Shown here: one piece after another, positions 35,099 to 49,176 of the stretch
Position numbering within the stretch: the first letter of the stretch is position 1
Layout: each line of letters begins with the position of its first letter
Assembly: GCF_023277115.1 (NCBI RefSeq)
Contig: NZ_JALQCS010000001.1
Location: 62,001 to 126,000 of the forward strand
Origin: Acidithiobacillus acidisediminis
Lineage (GTDB): Bacteria; Pseudomonadota; Gammaproteobacteria; Acidithiobacillales; Acidithiobacillaceae
Direction of reading: 5' to 3'
DNA: 64,000 nucleotides
Translations under genes and position numbers: made by a program
The notes under the pieces: model-generated
What the model was told of the DNA's origin: nothing
Database searches by the model: none
What the model saw: only the letters and a program-made list of their open reading frames with translations

Positions 35099-35731
35099 TT
35101 AGCCGCGCACCGCGGGACGCAGCAAGACATCGCCGTCATTAGCGCCGGGAACACTGCCCTTTACCATGACCAGACGACGCTCCGCATCCACTCGCACCAC
35201 TTCAAGGTTGAGGGTGGTCACCTGCTCATTTCCGAGCTGACCCGCCATCTTCTTACCCTTGAAAACCCGTCCCGGAGTTTGGCGACAACCTATGGAGCCC
35301 GGCGCCCGGTGGGACAAAGAGTTACCATGGCTGGCGCGGTTACTGCGAAAATTGTGGCGCTTGATGGCACCAGAAAAACCCTTGCCCTTGCTGATTCCGG
35401 TTACGTCGATGAGCTGACCGATAGTGAACATATCCAAGGGCAACTGCTCGCCTACTTGATAAGAACCGGACTCATTCAGACGAAATTCCCGCAGAAAGCG
35501 GCGCGGTTCCACGGCAGCCTTTCGAAAATGCCCGGCCATTGCCGAACTCAGCCGCTGCGGGCGTACCGAACCCACCCCAACCTGAACCGCCTCGTAGCCA
35601 TCTGTATCCGCGCTCTTCACTTGGGTAATGGTATTTTCCGCGAGGTGAATGACGGTGACGGGAACTACCTTACCGCCCGCCTCCGCGATCCGCGTCATGC
35701 CCACTTTGCGACCTATCATACCGATCGTCAT
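35099..35731 (-). CDS. rplC: 50S ribosomal protein L3
   Basis: L3 (210 residues) reaches the peptidyl-transferase centre. Signatures: [10 protein letters not shown] near the start, and [20 protein letters not shown] with the conserved Gln that is methylated in E. coli. 10 bases after rpsJ. Confidence 0.98.
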   Translation of the reverse strand: MTIGMIGRKVGMTRIAEAGGKVVPVTVIHLAENTITQVKSADTDGYEAVQVGVGSVRPQRLSSAMAGHFRKAAVEPRRFLREFRLNESGSYQVGEQLPLDMFTIGQLIDVTGISKGKGFSGAIKRHNFRSNRASHGNSLSHRAPGSIGCRQTPGRVFKGKKMAGQLGNEQVTTLNLEVVRVDAERRLVMVKGSVPGANDGDVLLRPAVRG

Positions 35732-35741
35732 TTTTCTCTCC

Positions 35742-36049
35742 TTACAGCTTGATCTCTACATCAACACCCGCCGCAAGGTCGAGCTTGATGAGCGCGTCAA
35801 CGGTTTTATCGTTGGGGTCCAGGATATCCAGCAAACGCTTGTGGGTGCGCTGCTCGAACTGGTCGCGGGCATTCTTATCCACATGCGGTGAGCGTAAGAC
35901 CGTGAAACGCTCGATTTTGGTCGGGAGCGGAATCGGTCCGCAGACGCGAGCACCCGTGCGCCGCGCCGTCTCGACAATCTCTGCTGCAGAGATGTCCAGC
36001 ATGCGATAGTCGTAGGACTTCAAGCGAATACGTATCTTGGAACCTTCCA

Positions 36050-36050
<1 letters not shown>
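35742..36050 (-). CDS. rpsJ: 30S ribosomal protein S10 (NusE)
   Basis: S10 (102 residues) works in the 30S head and as NusE in transcription antitermination with NusB (also in this window, at 57212). Core: [28 protein letters not shown], and [16 protein letters not shown] 36050 shares one base with the tuf stop (TGATG). Confidence 0.97.
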
Positions 36051-37240
<1,190 letters not shown>

Positions 37241-37262
37241 GAAACACTTCTCCCGTTACGAC

Positions 37263-39362
37263 CTAGCGCTGACTTTTCTTGACGATAGCCTCGGCGACGT
37301 GCCCAGGCACTTCCATATACTTCTCAAACTGCATACTGTAGGTGGCTCTGCCCTGCGAGAGAGAACGCACCGTCGTGGCATAGCCAAACATCTCGGCCAA
37401 TGGAACCTCCGCCTTGATGACCTTGGCCCCTGCCTCGTCGTCCATACCCTGCATGACGCCGCGGCGACTGTTGATATCACCAATGATGTCGCCCATATAT
37501 TCTTCCGGGGTAACGACCTCGACGGCGAAAATCGGCTCCAGCAGCACCGGATTCGCTTTCGCGGCGCCCGCCTTGAAACCCATCGAACCGGCAATCTTGA
37601 ACGCCGCCTCAGAGGAGTCGACGTCGTGATAGGAACCATCGAAGATGGTGACTTTGACATCAACCACCGGGAAGCCGGCGACTATACCACCTTCCAAAGC
37701 CTCTTGCACGCCCTTTTCCGTCGGCCCGATGTACTCTTTGGGTACAACACCACCAACGACGGCATTCTCAAACTGGAAACCGGAGCCCGGCTCCAGCGGC
37801 TCCAAGCGCAGCCAGACGTGTCCATACTGACCGCGCCCACCGGACTGCCGCACAAACTTACCCTCAGATTCGACAGACTTCCGGATCGTTTCGCGATAGG
37901 CCACCTGCGGTGCACCCACCGTCGCTTCGACGTTGAACTCCCGCTTCATCCGATCGACGATAATCTCCAGATGCAACTCACCCATACCGGAAATGATGGT
38001 CTGCCCTGACTCCTGGTCGGTGCGCACCCGAAAAGAGGGATCTTCCTGGGCCAACTTGCCCAAAGCGATACCCATTTTTTCCTGGTCGCTCTTGGTCTTG
38101 GGTTCTACGGCAACGTGAATGACCGGTTCCGGAAACTCCATCTGTTCCAGAATGATGGTCTTGTCCATATCGCAAAGGGTGTCGCCGGTATAAGCCGTCT
38201 TCAAACCTACCGCCGCGGCGATGTCCCCTGCCAGAACCTCTTTGATTTCTTGCCGCTCATTGGCGTGCATCTGCAAGATACGTCCAATACGCTCGCGCTG
38301 ACCACGACCGGGGTTGTAGACCGTTGAACCAGCATTCAATACGCCAGAGTAGACGCGGAAAAAGGTGAGCTGACCGACAAAAGGATCCGTCATGATCTTG
38401 AATGCCAGGGCAGAAAACGGCTCACTGTCACTAGCAGCACGGCTCATTTCGGCACCGGTATCGGGATCCGAGCCCTTCACCGGCGGAATGTCCACCGGTG
38501 AGGGCATATAATCCAAAACAGCGTCCAGCATTGCCTGCACGCCCTTATTCTTGAACGCGCTGCCACACAATACCGGGACCAATTCACTGCCAATCGTGGC
38601 CTTGCGGAGAGCGACCTTCAGTTCCTCGACGGAGATCTCCTCTCCTTCCAGGTACTTCATCATCAGCTCTTCATCGGTGTCACAGATCGCCTCGACCATC
38701 GTATGGTGGGCAGCCTGCGCCGCTTCCTGGAGCTCTGCCGGAATTTCTTCCTCGACAAAGGTCGTACCTTGCGTCGCGTCATCCCAGTTGATCGCCTTCA
38801 TCTTCATCAGGTCGATCACCCCACGGAAACGCTCCTCCTCGCCGATTGGCAACTGAATCGCTATGGCATTGCCCTTGAGCTTGCTGCGAATCTGCTCTAC
38901 CACGCGCTGAAAGTTGGCGCCTTGACGATCCATCTTGTTGACGAAGGCCATGCGCGGCACGCCGTACTTATTTGCTTGGCGCCACACGGTTTCGGACTGC
39001 GGTTGCACGCCACCTACGGCACAAAAAACCGCTACCGCACCATCCAACACCCGCAGCGAACGTTCCACCTCGATCGTGAAATCGACGTGCCCGGGGGTAT
39101 CGATGATGTTGATGCGGTGCTCGGCACGCTTGGCATCCATACCCTTCCAGAAGCAAGTCGTAGCCGCAGAGGTGATGGTGATCCCGCGCTCCTGTTCCTG
39201 CGCCATCCAGTCCATGACCGCAGTACCCTCGTGTACCTCACCAATCTTGTGGGAGACACCCGTGTAAAACAGGATACGCTCGGTGGTAGTGGTTTTGCCG
39301 GCATCGATGTGGGCCATGATGCCAATGTTGCGATATCGCTCAATAGGGGTTGTGCGCGCCAC
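37263..39362 (-). CDS. fusA: Elongation factor G
   Basis: EF-G (699 residues) drives translocation and, with RRF, ribosome recycling. G1 [10 protein letters not shown] (residues 17-26), G3 DTPGHVDF, G4 NKMD. Domain IV has the [15 protein letters not shown] segment and its tip. Length matches the family (704 in E. coli). It follows rpsG after 33 bases in the str cluster. Confidence 0.98.
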   Translation of the reverse strand: MARTTPIERYRNIGIMAHIDAGKTTTTERILFYTGVSHKIGEVHEGTAVMDWMAQEQERGITITSAATTCFWKGMDAKRAEHRINIIDTPGHVDFTIEVERSLRVLDGAVAVFCAVGGVQPQSETVWRQANKYGVPRMAFVNKMDRQGANFQRVVEQIRSKLKGNAIAIQLPIGEEERFRGVIDLMKMKAINWDDATQGTTFVEEEIPAELQEAAQAAHHTMVEAICDTDEELMMKYLEGEEISVEELKVALRKATIGSELVPVLCGSAFKNKGVQAMLDAVLDYMPSPVDIPPVKGSDPDTGAEMSRAASDSEPFSALAFKIMTDPFVGQLTFFRVYSGVLNAGSTVYNPGRGQRERIGRILQMHANERQEIKEVLAGDIAAAVGLKTAYTGDTLCDMDKTIILEQMEFPEPVIHVAVEPKTKSDQEKMGIALGKLAQEDPSFRVRTDQESGQTIISGMGELHLEIIVDRMKREFNVEATVGAPQVAYRETIRKSVESEGKFVRQSGGRGQYGHVWLRLEPLEPGSGFQFENAVVGGVVPKEYIGPTEKGVQEALEGGIVAGFPVVDVKVTIFDGSYHDVDSSEAAFKIAGSMGFKAGAAKANPVLLEPIFAVEVVTPEEYMGDIIGDINSRRGVMQGMDDEAGAKVIKAEVPLAEMFGYATTVRSLSQGRATYSMQFEKYMEVPGHVAEAIVKKSQR

Positions 39363-39395
39363 GAATTCGTCCTTGCAGTTGCCGTGCGAAAAGAG

Positions 39396-39866
39396 TTACC
39401 AGCGAAAATGCGAGAAGGCCTTATTGGCCTCGGCCATACGATGCGTTTCCTCACGCTTGCGCACTGCATTGCCACGGTTTTCCGCCGCCTCAAGAATCTC
39501 GGCCGCCAGACGGTTGCCCATGGATTTCTCATTACGCTTGCGCGCCGAATCACGCAGCCAGCGCATGGCCAACGCCATCCGTCGGTCGGAGCGAATTTCG
39601 ACCGGCACCTGATAGGTGGCACCGCCGACGCGGCGACTTTTTACCTCGACCACCGGGCGGACATTGTCCAGCGCCTTGCGGAAGATCTCCATGGCATCAG
39701 CCTTGCTCTTTTCTGCCACGATATCCAGGGCACCATAGACAATTTTTTCTGCGACGCTCTTTTTCCCGTCCCGCATCAGCACATTGGCAAATTTGGCTAG
39801 CACCTCTTCCTTGTACTTGGGATCTGGCAGAACTATCCGTTTGGGCACTTCTCTACGTCTTGGCAT
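39396..39866 (-). CDS. rpsG: 30S ribosomal protein S7
   Basis: S7 (156 residues) nucleates 30S head assembly and in E. coli represses the str operon through the rpsL-rpsG gap. Start [17 protein letters not shown]; core [14 protein letters not shown]. The gap to rpsL here is only 28 bases, shorter than in E. coli, so that feedback site may be absent. Confidence 0.98.
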   Translation of the reverse strand: MPRRREVPKRIVLPDPKYKEEVLAKFANVLMRDGKKSVAEKIVYGALDIVAEKSKADAMEIFRKALDNVRPVVEVKSRRVGGATYQVPVEIRSDRRMALAMRWLRDSARKRNEKSMGNRLAAEILEAAENRGNAVRKREETHRMAEANKAFSHFRW

Positions 39867-39894
39867 CGATGCAACTCCTTAGAATCGGTAACCC

Positions 39895-40266
39895 TTACTT
39901 GGGCCGCTTGGCGCCGTACTTCGAACGCCGCTGCTTGCGATTCTTGACGCCAGCGGTATCGAGCGTGCCGCGAATGATGTGATAACGCACACCGGGAAGA
40001 TCTTTCACACGACCGCCGCGAATCAGGACGACCGAGTGTTCCTGCAGGTTATGCCCTTCGCCAGGAATGTAACTGCTGACTTCGTAGCCATTCGTCAACC
40101 GCACACGAGCGACCTTACGCAACGCAGAGTTTGGCTTCTTTGGCGTCGTGGTATACACGCGGGTACAGACCCCCCGCTTCTGCGGATTCGCCTCAAGGGC
40201 CGGTACCTTGCTTTTGGCAACCGGTGCCTTGCGCGGCTTACGGACCAACTGGTTCAGTGTGGGCAT
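39895..40266 (-). CDS. rpsL: 30S ribosomal protein S12
   Basis: S12 (123 residues) monitors decoding. ATG 40266 gives [15 protein letters not shown]; upstream in-frame codons lie in a hairpin region and are rejected. The streptomycin-relevant lysines are wild type ([11 protein letters not shown] and [13 protein letters not shown]). GGAG lies 5 bases before the start, directly beside the T-run of a hairpin. Confidence 0.98.
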   Translation of the reverse strand: MPTLNQLVRKPRKAPVAKSKVPALEANPQKRGVCTRVYTTTPKKPNSALRKVARVRLTNGYEVSSYIPGEGHNLQEHSVVLIRGGRVKDLPGVRYHIIRGTLDTAGVKNRKQRRSKYGAKRPK

Positions 40267-40275
40267 AACTTCTCC

Positions 40276-40306
40276 AAAAACGAAGGGCGGCACGCCAGCT
40301 GCCGCC
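40276..40306 (-). terminator. Hairpin plus T-run between rpoC and rpsL (terminator or attenuator)
   Basis: On the minus strand GGCGGCA (40306-40300) and TGCCGCC (40292-40286) form a perfect 7-bp stem with a 7-base loop, followed by CTTCGTTTTT (down to 40276). It could end or reduce rpoBC transcripts entering the str cluster. The T-run directly adjoins the rpsL ribosome binding site, so it may also act on translation. Confidence 0.55.
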
Positions 40307-40373
40307 AATGAGAGCGCGCATTTTATGGATGCGCGCCAGAACTGTCAAGAAAGATCAGAGGGCTGCGTTGGCC

Positions 40374-43300
40374 TCACTCTGCACTAACGCTCTCCGCTTC
40401 CGCCGTTACCTCGACGTCGGTCAGGCTTTCACCACGATTACGCCGCCGCCGATGCTCGTGATAGGCAAGCCCGGTTCCCGCTGGCACCAAACGTCCAACA
40501 ATGACGTTTTCCTTGAGCCCGCGCAGATCATCGACCCGGCCGGAGACGGCTGCCTCCGTCAAGACCCGCGTCGTCTCCTGGAAACTGGCGGCAGAAATGA
40601 AGGACTCGGTAGACAGACTCGCCTTCGTGATCCCGAGCAGCATGGGAGTGAAACGTGCAGGCTCTTTACCAGCGGCTTCGAGCACGGCATTTTCCTCTTC
40701 CACCCGGGCCCGGTCGACCTGGTCCCCCGTGATGAAGCTACTGTCACCAGCATGGTTGATTTCGACCTTGCGCAACATCTGCCGCAGGATGACTTCGATA
40801 TGCTTGTCGTTGATGCGCACGCCTTGCAAACGATAGACGTCCTGCACTTCGTCAACGATGTAGTTGGCCAAGGCCTGCACCCCAAGGACGCGCAGAATGT
40901 CATGAGGCACTGGCTGCCCTTCCACCAGAGGTTCACCGGGGCTAACCCGCTCCCCTTCGTACACGGTCACGTGCCGGCCCTTGGGAATCAGATACTCGTG
41001 CGTCTCCCCATTTTCGTCGGTGACCAATAGACGCTGCTTACCCTTGGTGTCTTTGCCAAAGCCGACAATGCCGTGATGTTCCGCTATGATGGCATAGTCC
41101 TTCGGACGCCGCGCCTCGAACAGTTCGGCAACACGGGGTAGACCACCAGTAATGTCGCGGGTCTTACTGGTACCCACGGGCAGACGCGCGAGGGTATCGC
41201 CAGGCTGCACCTGCGCCCCGTCCTGTACCGCGATAATTGCCCGCGGGGGAAGGTAATAGCGCGCCGGGAGGTCGGTACCCGGCAACTTGAGGTCCTTACC
41301 CTTGGCGTCCTGCAACAGAACGACGGGACGCAGGTCGCGGCCGCTGGCGGGACGCTGCTTCGGATCAATGACCGCCTGAGTGCTGAGACCCGTGATTTCA
41401 TCACTCTGGGAGATAACGCTCTGCCCTTCAATCGCGTCCTGCAGGGAGACCGAACCGGCGATTTCACTGACGATGGGTCGGGTGTGCGGATCCCACTCGG
41501 CAATCCGCTTGCCTGGATTCACCGCCTCGCCATCCTGCACCAATATCGTCGCGCCGTAGGGCACCTTGTAACGCTCCTTCTCGCGCCCCTGCTCGTCGGT
41601 AACCGCGATTTCGCCGTTACGCCCAACCACCACGTGACGTCCACTCGGATGTTCGACCGAGCGAAGATTGCTATGGAAACGGATCAGGCCCCCTTGCTTG
41701 ATGTCAATGCTGCTCTGCGCCGCTGCTCGGCTAGCCGCACCACCAATATGGAAGGTACGCATGGTGAGCTGGGTTCCCGGCTCGCCAATAGACTGGGCGG
41801 CAATTACACCGACTGCCTCGCCCGCGTTGACCAGGTGGCCCCGGGCCAGATCACGACCATAGCAAAGGGCACAGACCCCATGGCGCGACTTACAGGTCAG
41901 AGGGGAGCGGACTTTGAGCGCATCGACACCGAGGTCATCCAACTGACCGAGCAACTGCTCGGTGAGCAGGGTGTTCCGTGCAATGGCCACCTCACCCGTA
42001 TTCGGATGCAAAATATCTTCCGCGGTTACCCGGCCCAGCACACGCTCGCGCAGCGGTTCGACGACCTCGCCACCCTCGACCAGCGCCATCATGGGCAGTC
42101 CGTCTTCCGTGCCGCAGTCGTGTTCGACGACCACCAGATCCTGGGTGACGTCGACCAGACGTCGGGTCAGATACCCGGAATTCGCCGTTTTCAACGCCGT
42201 ATCGGCAAGGCCCTTACGCGCACCGTGGGTGGAGATAAAGTACTGGAGAACATTCAGCCCCTCGCGGAAATTCGCGGTAATGGGCGTTTCGATGATGGAG
42301 CCATCGGGCTTGGCCATCAGTCCGCGCATACCGGCAAGCTGACGCAACTGGGCGGCGGAGCCACGGGCCCCGGAGTCGGCCATCATATAAATCGAGTTGA
42401 AGGAGACTTGCTCGGTTTCCTTGCCGTCCGCGAGGGTGACCTTCTCCTTGCTCACGCGGTCCATCATCGCCTTGGCAACCTCATCCGTTGCCCGCGACCA
42501 GATATCGACGACCTTGTTGTAGCGTTCGCCCTCGGTGACCAAGCCGGAGGTGTACTGATCCTGAATGGTCTTCACCTCATCTTCCGACCGCGCCAGGATG
42601 GTATCCTTTTCTGGTGGCGTCACCATGTCGCCGGCGCCAAAGGAAATGCCAGCCCGGGTCGCCATGCGATAGCCGGTATACATCAACTGGTCGGCAAACA
42701 CGACCGTGTCCTTCACTCCCAAGGTGCGGTAACAGGTGTTAATCAGCTCGGCAATGGCCTTCTTCTTGAGCACGCGATCGATCACCGAGAAGGGGAGCCC
42801 CTCGGGCAGAATATCGCTCAAAAGCGCGCGCCCCACGGTAGTCTCCACGCGTTCACCGCGGAAGCGCATGGTGACGCGGGCGTGCAGGCCGACCTCTCCG
42901 TTGTCATAGGCGCGGCGCGCCTCGGCGCTATCCGCGAAACGCATACCCTGGCCCTTCGCATCCAGCCGCTCCTGCGTCATGTAGTACAGGCCCAGCACGA
43001 TGTCCTGGGAGGGGACGATAATCGGCTCACCGTTCGCTGGACTGAGGATGTTGTTGGTAGACATCATCAGGGTGCGCGCCTCGAGCTGTGCCTCCAGGGA
43101 AAGAGGCACATGCACCGCCATCTGATCACCGTCGAAGTCGGCGTTGTACGCTGCGCAAACCAGCGGGTGCAGCTGGATGGCCTTGCCCTCGATCAGCACC
43201 GGCTCAAAGGCCTGAATACCCAAACGGTGCAAGGTCGGGGCACGGTTGAGCATCACGGGGTGCTCGCGAATGACCTCTTCGAGGATATCCCAGACCTCGG

Positions 43301-44522
43301 GCTTTTCCGATTCCACCAGACGCTTGGCTGCCTTGATCGTGGTCGCCAGCCCGCGCTCCTCTAACTTGTTGAAGATGTAGGGTTTGAACAGCTCCAGGGC
43401 CATTTTTTTCGGCAGCCCGCACTGATGCAGACGCAATTCTGGTCCGACGACAATCACCGAGCGACCGGAATAATCGACGCGCTTGCCGAGAAGATTTTGC
43501 CGGAAACGACCCTGTTTCCCCTTGATCATATCCGCAAGAGACTTGAGCGGACGTTTGTTCGGCCCGGCGATGGCGCGTCCACGGCGACCATTGTCGAGCA
43601 GGGCATCCACCGCTTCCTGCAACATGCGCTTTTCGTTGCGCACGATGATGTCCGGCGCCTTGAGCTCCAACAAACGCTTGAGGCGATTGTTGCGATTGAT
43701 GACGCGGCGATAGAGATCGTTCAAATCGGAGGTCGCAAAGCGTCCCCCATCCAGCGGCACCAGAGGACGCAGATCGGGTGGCAGAACGGGCAGGACTTCC
43801 AGAATCATCCACTCCGGACGATTCCCGGAGCTCACGAATGACTCGAGAATTTTCAGGCGCTTCGCCAGCTTTTTTGTCTTGGTATCAGAGTTGCTGGCCA
43901 GAAGCTCCTCGCGAATCTGCTCGATTTCGCTTTCCAGGGGAATACCCTTGAGCAACTCACGGATACCCTCGGCGCCCATCATGGCCTGGAACTGATCGCC
44001 ATAGGCCTCCAGGGCATCGAGATACTGGTCTTCGCTGAGAATCTGGCCGCGCTGCAGGTCCGCGACCCCGAGGTCGACATCGGTGACGACATAGGCCTCG
44101 AAGTACAGAACCCGCTCAATGTCGCGCAGCGGCATATCCAGAATCATACCCATCCGGCTGGGCAGAGATTTGAGGAACCAGATATGCGCCACCGGGCTGG
44201 CCAGTTCGATATGTCCCATCCGCTCGCGTCGCACCCGCGCCTGGGTCACCTCGACGCCACACTTCTCACAGACTACGCCGCGGTGCTTGAGCCGCTTGTA
44301 CTTACCGCAAAGGCACTCGTAGTCCTTGATTGGACCAAAGATCTTGGCGCAGAACAGCCCTTCGCGCTCGGGTTTGAAGGTGCGATAGTTGATGGTTTCG
44401 GGTTTTTTGACTTCGCCGAAGGACCATGAGCGGATCTTGTCCGGTGAGGCAATGCCGATGCGAATGGCATCGAACTCTTCCTGCCGATCATTCTGCTTGA
44501 AAAGCTTGAGGAGATTATTCAA
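40374..44522 (-). CDS. rpoC: DNA-directed RNA polymerase subunit beta-prime
   Basis: Beta-prime (1382 residues) carries the Mg2+ site [12 protein letters not shown] (about residues 460-471), the N-terminal zinc site [20 protein letters not shown] and the second zinc site [13 protein letters not shown], plus the trigger loop region [16 protein letters not shown]. The length is close to E. coli (1407). It starts with TTG 44522: the canonical NNLLKLFKQ start follows, AAGGAAGAG lies just upstream, and there is no nearby ATG or GTG. The gap to rpoB is 33 bases. Confidence 0.98.
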   Translation of the reverse strand: MNNLLKLFKQNDRQEEFDAIRIGIASPDKIRSWSFGEVKKPETINYRTFKPEREGLFCAKIFGPIKDYECLCGKYKRLKHRGVVCEKCGVEVTQARVRRERMGHIELASPVAHIWFLKSLPSRMGMILDMPLRDIERVLYFEAYVVTDVDLGVADLQRGQILSEDQYLDALEAYGDQFQAMMGAEGIRELLKGIPLESEIEQIREELLASNSDTKTKKLAKRLKILESFVSSGNRPEWMILEVLPVLPPDLRPLVPLDGGRFATSDLNDLYRRVINRNNRLKRLLELKAPDIIVRNEKRMLQEAVDALLDNGRRGRAIAGPNKRPLKSLADMIKGKQGRFRQNLLGKRVDYSGRSVIVVGPELRLHQCGLPKKMALELFKPYIFNKLEERGLATTIKAAKRLVESEKPEVWDILEEVIREHPVMLNRAPTLHRLGIQAFEPVLIEGKAIQLHPLVCAAYNADFDGDQMAVHVPLSLEAQLEARTLMMSTNNILSPANGEPIIVPSQDIVLGLYYMTQERLDAKGQGMRFADSAEARRAYDNGEVGLHARVTMRFRGERVETTVGRALLSDILPEGLPFSVIDRVLKKKAIAELINTCYRTLGVKDTVVFADQLMYTGYRMATRAGISFGAGDMVTPPEKDTILARSEDEVKTIQDQYTSGLVTEGERYNKVVDIWSRATDEVAKAMMDRVSKEKVTLADGKETEQVSFNSIYMMADSGARGSAAQLRQLAGMRGLMAKPDGSIIETPITANFREGLNVLQYFISTHGARKGLADTALKTANSGYLTRRLVDVTQDLVVVEHDCGTEDGLPMMALVEGGEVVEPLRERVLGRVTAEDILHPNTGEVAIARNTLLTEQLLGQLDDLGVDALKVRSPLTCKSRHGVCALCYGRDLARGHLVNAGEAVGVIAAQSIGEPGTQLTMRTFHIGGAASRAAAQSSIDIKQGGLIRFHSNLRSVEHPSGRHVVVGRNGEIAVTDEQGREKERYKVPYGATILVQDGEAVNPGKRIAEWDPHTRPIVSEIAGSVSLQDAIEGQSVISQSDEITGLSTQAVIDPKQRPASGRDLRPVVLLQDAKGKDLKLPGTDLPARYYLPPRAIIAVQDGAQVQPGDTLARLPVGTSKTRDITGGLPRVAELFEARRPKDYAIIAEHHGIVGFGKDTKGKQRLLVTDENGETHEYLIPKGRHVTVYEGERVSPGEPLVEGQPVPHDILRVLGVQALANYIVDEVQDVYRLQGVRINDKHIEVILRQMLRKVEINHAGDSSFITGDQVDRARVEEENAVLEAAGKEPARFTPMLLGITKASLSTESFISAASFQETTRVLTEAAVSGRVDDLRGLKENVIVGRLVPAGTGLAYHEHRRRRNRGESLTDVEVTAEAESVSAE

Positions 44523-44555
44523 GTGACTCTTCCTTATCCGAAGCCTGCGGATATC

Positions 44556-47500
44556 TTAGACGGACTGTTCCAGCTCGATGTCGATGGACAGGGAGCGCAG
44601 CTCCTTCAACAGCACGTTGAAGGATTCCGGCATCCCCGCATCCATGCGGAAATCGCCTTTGACGATGGACTCATACATTTTACTGCGGCCGGAGACGTCG
44701 TCGGACTTGACCGTCAGCATCTCCTGCAAGGTGTAAGCGGCGCCATATGCTTCCAACGCCCAGACCTCCATCTCGCCAAAACGCTGACCGCCAAACTGGG
44801 CCTTACCACCGAGGGGCTGCTGCGTGACCAGACTGTACGGTCCGGTGGAGCGCGCGTGCATCTTGTCGTCCACCAAATGGTGCAGCTTCAACATATAGAG
44901 GTAACCCACGGTCACCGGACGATCGAAGGCCTCACCACTGCGCCCGTCGTAGAGGGTGACCTGCCCGCTCCGCGGCAGACCCGCGAGTTCCAGCATGTCG
45001 CGAATATCCTCCTCAGCGGCACCATCGAAGACTGGGGTTGCCATCGGCACGCCATTGCGCAGGTTGTGCGCCAAGGCGAGGACTTCCTCGTCATTGAGAC
45101 TATCAATATCTTCCTTCTTGCCAGAGCGATTGTAGATCTCTGTCAGGAAGGCGCGCAGTTCCGCCATCGCTCTTTGCTGATCGAGCATTTCGCCGATACG
45201 CTTGCCAAGACCCTTGGCCGCCCAGCCCAAATGCGTCTCCAGGATCTGTCCGACGTTCATACGCGAGGGCACGCCGAGGGGATTGAGAACGATGTCGACG
45301 GGCGTTCCATCGGCGAGGTAGGGCATGTCCTCGACCGGGACGATCTTGGACACCACACCCTTATTTCCATGCCGACCGGCCATCTTGTCACCTGGCTGCA
45401 ACTGACGCTTGACCGCCACGTGCACCTTGACCATCTTCAGCACACCAGGGCTAAGGTCGTCCCCTTGCGTCAATTTACGGCGCTTTTCTTCTAGCACCGC
45501 ATCAAGGCGTTCCCGCTGTTGCTCGAGCTGGGCGCGGATCTGTTCCAGGGCCTCATTGCTCTCTTCACTGCGCAGACGGATATCGAACCAACGATCCCGC
45601 GCCAAGTCCTTTAGGTAGGTCTTGGTAATTTTCGCACCCGCCGCGAGTCCGGCCGGACCGCCTTCTGCGACCTTGCCCAACAGCAGGCGCTCGATCCGTT
45701 GGTAGGTGTCCGACTCGAAGATGCGGTACTCGTCCTGGACGTCCTTGCGGATCTTTTTGAGCTGCTCCTCCTCGATGGCCTTGGCGCGGGCATCCTTGTC
45801 AATGCCATCGCGGGTAAAGACCTGTACATCGATCACGGTGCCGTACATGCCCGCCGGCATGCGCAGCGAGTTATCTTTTACGTCCGACGCTTTCTCACCA
45901 AAGATGGCGCGCAGCAGTTTTTCTTCCGGCGTCAGCTGCGTCTCCCCCTTGGGGGTCACCTTGCCGACCAGAATGTCGCCGGGCGCGAGCTCGGCACCAA
46001 TCACCACAATCCCCGATTCATCGAGGTGGCGCAGGGCCCCTTCCGACACGTTGGGAATATCGCGCGTGATTTCTTCCGGCCCCAGCTTGGTGTCCCGGGC
46101 ATAGACCGGGAATTCCTCGATGTGAATCGTGGTATAGCGATCTTCTGCTGCCACGCGCTCGGAAATCAGGATGGAGTCCTCAAAGTTGTACCCATTCCAC
46201 GGGGTAAATGCCACCAGAATGTTCTGCCCCAAGGCCAACTCGCCCAACTCCGTGCTCGGGCCATCGGCGAGAACATCACCACGGGCCACCTCATCACCCA
46301 CCGTAACGATCGGCTTCTGGTTGAGCGTGGTATTCTGGTTGGAACGCGAATACTTGACCAGGTTGTAGATATCCACGCCGGGTTCACCTGGCTGGGTCTC
46401 CTCGTCATTGACCCGTACGACGATACGCGCGCCGTCGACACTATCCACTACGCCACCGCGGCGTGCGGTGATGGCCGCACCGGAGTCGATGGCCACCACA
46501 CGCTCCATCCCGGTACCGACCAGGGGCGCGTCGGAACGCACCGTGGGCACCGCCTGGCGCTGCATGTTCGAGCCCATGAGGGCGCGGTTGGCATCGTCAT
46601 GCTCAAGAAAAGGAATCATGCTGGCCGCCACGGACACGATCTGGCGCGGCGAGATATCCATCAATTGCACTTGATCCGGAGCCACCAGGAGCGTCTCACC
46701 CTTGTGGCGACAGGAAACCAGATCGTCCAACAGATGATTGTCAGGACTCAGAGGCGAGTTGGCCTGAGCGATCACATAGTGACCTTCATCGATGGCCGAG
46801 AGATAAATGACCTCATCCGTTGCCTGGCCGTTGATAACCTTGCGGTACGGCGTTTCGAGGAACCCATAGCTGTTGGTACGGGCAAAACAGGCGAGACTGT
46901 TGATGAGACCGATATTGGGACCTTCGGGTGTCTCAATCGGGCAGATACGGCCGTAATGGGTGGGGTGCACGTCACGCACCTCGAAACCAGCTCGCTCACG
47001 GGTCAGGCCGCCCGGCCCAAGCGCCGAGACACGCCGCTTGTGGGTCACCTCGGAGAGCGGGTTGGTCTGATCCATGAACTGGGAGAGCTGGCTGGAACCG
47101 AAGAATTCGTTGACGACCGCAGCAATCGGCTTGGCGTTGATGAGATCCTGCGGCGTCAGGCCCTCGCTCTCCGCCAAGGCAAGACGGTCCTTTACCGCCC
47201 GTTCGACGCGCACCAAGCCCAAGCGGAACTGATTTTCCATCAGCTCGCCCACAGAACGCACGCGCCGGTTACCCAAGTGATCGATATCGTCGATTTCGCC
47301 AATGCCATTGCGCAGGTCTACCAGAACCTTCATCACGGCAATGATATCTTCGTTGCTCAGGACACCGGGACCGGTAATCTCTTCGCGACCGACACGACGA
47401 TTGAACTTCATCCGCCCGACCTGGGAGAGATCATAGCGATCGGCACTGAAAAACAGCCCCTGGAACAAGGTCTGTGCAGAATCCTTGGAGGGTGGCTCGC

Positions 47501-48644
47501 CCGGGCGCATCAAGCGATAGATCTCGATTTGCGCCTCGTGGGCATCGCGTGCCGTATCGATCCGCAGGGTCTCGGAGATGTAGGGTCCCCGATCCACTTC
47601 GTTGATGAACAACGTCTCAATTTGCAACGGCGCCATCTGCCGCAGTTTTTTCAGTGCCTCGTCGTCAATGAGGTCATTGGCCTGGAGCACCAACTCGCCG
47701 GTTGCCGTATCGAGCATATCCCGGGCAAGAACCTTCCCGAGCAGGAAGGCCTCCGGCACCTCCACTTCGATACTCTCGCCAAGTTCCTGCAGCTGGCGCA
47801 CATGCCGCGCGGTAACGCGCTTGCCCTTGGCCACCAGGATCTCACCGCTCTGTGGGTGGGTAATATCGAAAACGGCGATATCTCCCTGCACCCGCGCCGG
47901 ACGAAGCTGATAGAAGATCTGCGCCCCTTCGATACGGAACACTTCCGTATCAAAGAACATGCCGAGCACGTCCTCAGTACTATATCCCAACGCGCGCAAC
48001 AAGGTCGTCGCTGGGAGCTTACGCCGACGGTCGATCCGCGCGTAGAGGTGATCCTTCGGATCAAACTCGAAATCCAGCCACGAACCCCGATACGGAATGA
48101 TGCGCGCATTGAACAGGAGCTTGCCTGAGGAATGCGTCTTGCCTGCGTCATGCGCAAAAAATACCCCCGGAGAGCGGTGCAGCTGCGAGACGATCACCCG
48201 CTCGGTGCCATTGATGATGAACGAGCCGTGCTCCGTCATCAGGGGCAATTCCCCCATGTAGACGTCCTGCTCCTTCACATCCTTGATCCGCTTGGCCCCC
48301 GTGCTGTCATCCTTCTCGGAGAGGGCAAGGCGGAGACGAACACGAAGCCCAGCGCAATACGTCGCACCGCGCTGATGGCATTCCATCACGTCGAAGACCG
48401 GGCGCTCCAGACGATAGCTCACGTAGTCCAGACGCGCATTACCGGAATAGCTCTCCATCGGGAAGAGCGAGCGGAATACCGCCTCGAGGCCCGTATCGCT
48501 GCGCGCCGGCGCTGGTGTATCGGCTTGGAGAAACTCGCGATAGGAATCCATCTGGGTTGCCAAGAGATAAGGCACCGGAAGGATACTTTGGCTGTTACCA
48601 AAGTCTTTACGAATCCGCTTCTTTTCCGTAAAAGAGTAGGCCAT
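44556..48644 (-). CDS. rpoB: DNA-directed RNA polymerase subunit beta
   Basis: Beta (1362 residues; 1342 in E. coli). The rifampicin region is wild type: [18 protein letters not shown] then [20 protein letters not shown]. Start: [16 protein letters not shown]. The C-terminal clamp part has [20 protein letters not shown]. It is preceded by a strong hairpin in the 112-base gap after rplL. Confidence 0.98.
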   Translation of the reverse strand: MAYSFTEKKRIRKDFGNSQSILPVPYLLATQMDSYREFLQADTPAPARSDTGLEAVFRSLFPMESYSGNARLDYVSYRLERPVFDVMECHQRGATYCAGLRVRLRLALSEKDDSTGAKRIKDVKEQDVYMGELPLMTEHGSFIINGTERVIVSQLHRSPGVFFAHDAGKTHSSGKLLFNARIIPYRGSWLDFEFDPKDHLYARIDRRRKLPATTLLRALGYSTEDVLGMFFDTEVFRIEGAQIFYQLRPARVQGDIAVFDITHPQSGEILVAKGKRVTARHVRQLQELGESIEVEVPEAFLLGKVLARDMLDTATGELVLQANDLIDDEALKKLRQMAPLQIETLFINEVDRGPYISETLRIDTARDAHEAQIEIYRLMRPGEPPSKDSAQTLFQGLFFSADRYDLSQVGRMKFNRRVGREEITGPGVLSNEDIIAVMKVLVDLRNGIGEIDDIDHLGNRRVRSVGELMENQFRLGLVRVERAVKDRLALAESEGLTPQDLINAKPIAAVVNEFFGSSQLSQFMDQTNPLSEVTHKRRVSALGPGGLTRERAGFEVRDVHPTHYGRICPIETPEGPNIGLINSLACFARTNSYGFLETPYRKVINGQATDEVIYLSAIDEGHYVIAQANSPLSPDNHLLDDLVSCRHKGETLLVAPDQVQLMDISPRQIVSVAASMIPFLEHDDANRALMGSNMQRQAVPTVRSDAPLVGTGMERVVAIDSGAAITARRGGVVDSVDGARIVVRVNDEETQPGEPGVDIYNLVKYSRSNQNTTLNQKPIVTVGDEVARGDVLADGPSTELGELALGQNILVAFTPWNGYNFEDSILISERVAAEDRYTTIHIEEFPVYARDTKLGPEEITRDIPNVSEGALRHLDESGIVVIGAELAPGDILVGKVTPKGETQLTPEEKLLRAIFGEKASDVKDNSLRMPAGMYGTVIDVQVFTRDGIDKDARAKAIEEEQLKKIRKDVQDEYRIFESDTYQRIERLLLGKVAEGGPAGLAAGAKITKTYLKDLARDRWFDIRLRSEESNEALEQIRAQLEQQRERLDAVLEEKRRKLTQGDDLSPGVLKMVKVHVAVKRQLQPGDKMAGRHGNKGVVSKIVPVEDMPYLADGTPVDIVLNPLGVPSRMNVGQILETHLGWAAKGLGKRIGEMLDQQRAMAELRAFLTEIYNRSGKKEDIDSLNDEEVLALAHNLRNGVPMATPVFDGAAEEDIRDMLELAGLPRSGQVTLYDGRSGEAFDRPVTVGYLYMLKLHHLVDDKMHARSTGPYSLVTQQPLGGKAQFGGQRFGEMEVWALEAYGAAYTLQEMLTVKSDDVSGRSKMYESIVKGDFRMDAGMPESFNVLLKELRSLSIDIELEQSV

Positions 48645-48708
48645 GAGTGCTCCGCGCGACGATCGCTAGAATACGAACCAGAAAGACGGCATGCCGCCAA
48701 TAATGAGG

Positions 48709-48733
48709 GGCTGACGGCCAAAGGCCGCCAGCC
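48709..48733 (-). terminator. rplL-rpoB intergenic hairpin (attenuator candidate)
   Basis: Minus strand: GGCTGGCGGCC and GGCCGTCAGCC pair over 11 bp (one G-U) around TTT. There is no strong T-run after it (CCCTCATTATT). E. coli has a partial terminator at the same place that lowers rpoBC relative to rplJL; this hairpin is a good positional match. Confidence 0.6.
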
Positions 48734-48756
48734 TATTTGTGCTCAGGAAAGAAATC

Positions 48757-49146
48757 TTATTTGATTTCTGCCTCGGCACCAGCTTCCACCAACTGCTTCT
48801 TGATATCCTCGGCCTCGGCCTTGGCAACACCCTCTTTGACGGGCTTCGGAGCGCCATCCACCAAATCCTTGGCTTCTTTCAGACCAAGCCCGGTAATGGC
48901 ACGCACTACCTTGATGGTATTGACCTTGTTGGCACCAGCACTGGTGAGGATAACATCGAACTCTGTCTGCTCCTCTGCCGCAACAGCACCATCCGCGGCG
49001 CCACCGGCAGCGCCAGCAGGAGCGGCAACGGCAACGGCTGCCGCAGATACACCAAACTTCTCTTCCATGTCCTTGATCAGCTCGGAGAGCTCGAGGACGG
49101 TCATGCCAGCGATGGCATCCAGGATTTCTGCTTTCGATAAAGCCAT
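48757..49146 (-). CDS. rplL: 50S ribosomal protein L7/L12
   Basis: L7/L12 (129 residues) forms the stalk that recruits translation GTPases. The N-terminal dimer domain ([20 protein letters not shown]), an Ala/Gly-rich hinge and the C-terminal domain ([20 protein letters not shown]) are all present. It follows rplJ after 30 bases. Confidence 0.98.
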   Translation of the reverse strand: MALSKAEILDAIAGMTVLELSELIKDMEEKFGVSAAAVAVAAPAGAAGGAADGAVAAEEQTEFDVILTSAGANKVNTIKVVRAITGLGLKEAKDLVDGAPKPVKEGVAKAEAEDIKKQLVEAGAEAEIK

Positions 49147-49176
49147 GATCTTGTTACTCCTAAAGAATATTACGAA

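Noticed and set aside
41484-43364. 626-residue plus-strand frame opposite rpoC
   Set aside because: Antisense shadow of beta-prime; composition is low-complexity and His/Arg-rich, no start signal.
45699-48128. 809-residue open frame on the plus strand opposite rpoB
   Set aside because: It is an exact antisense shadow of a strongly conserved gene; GC-rich codon bias creates long antisense frames. No family features.
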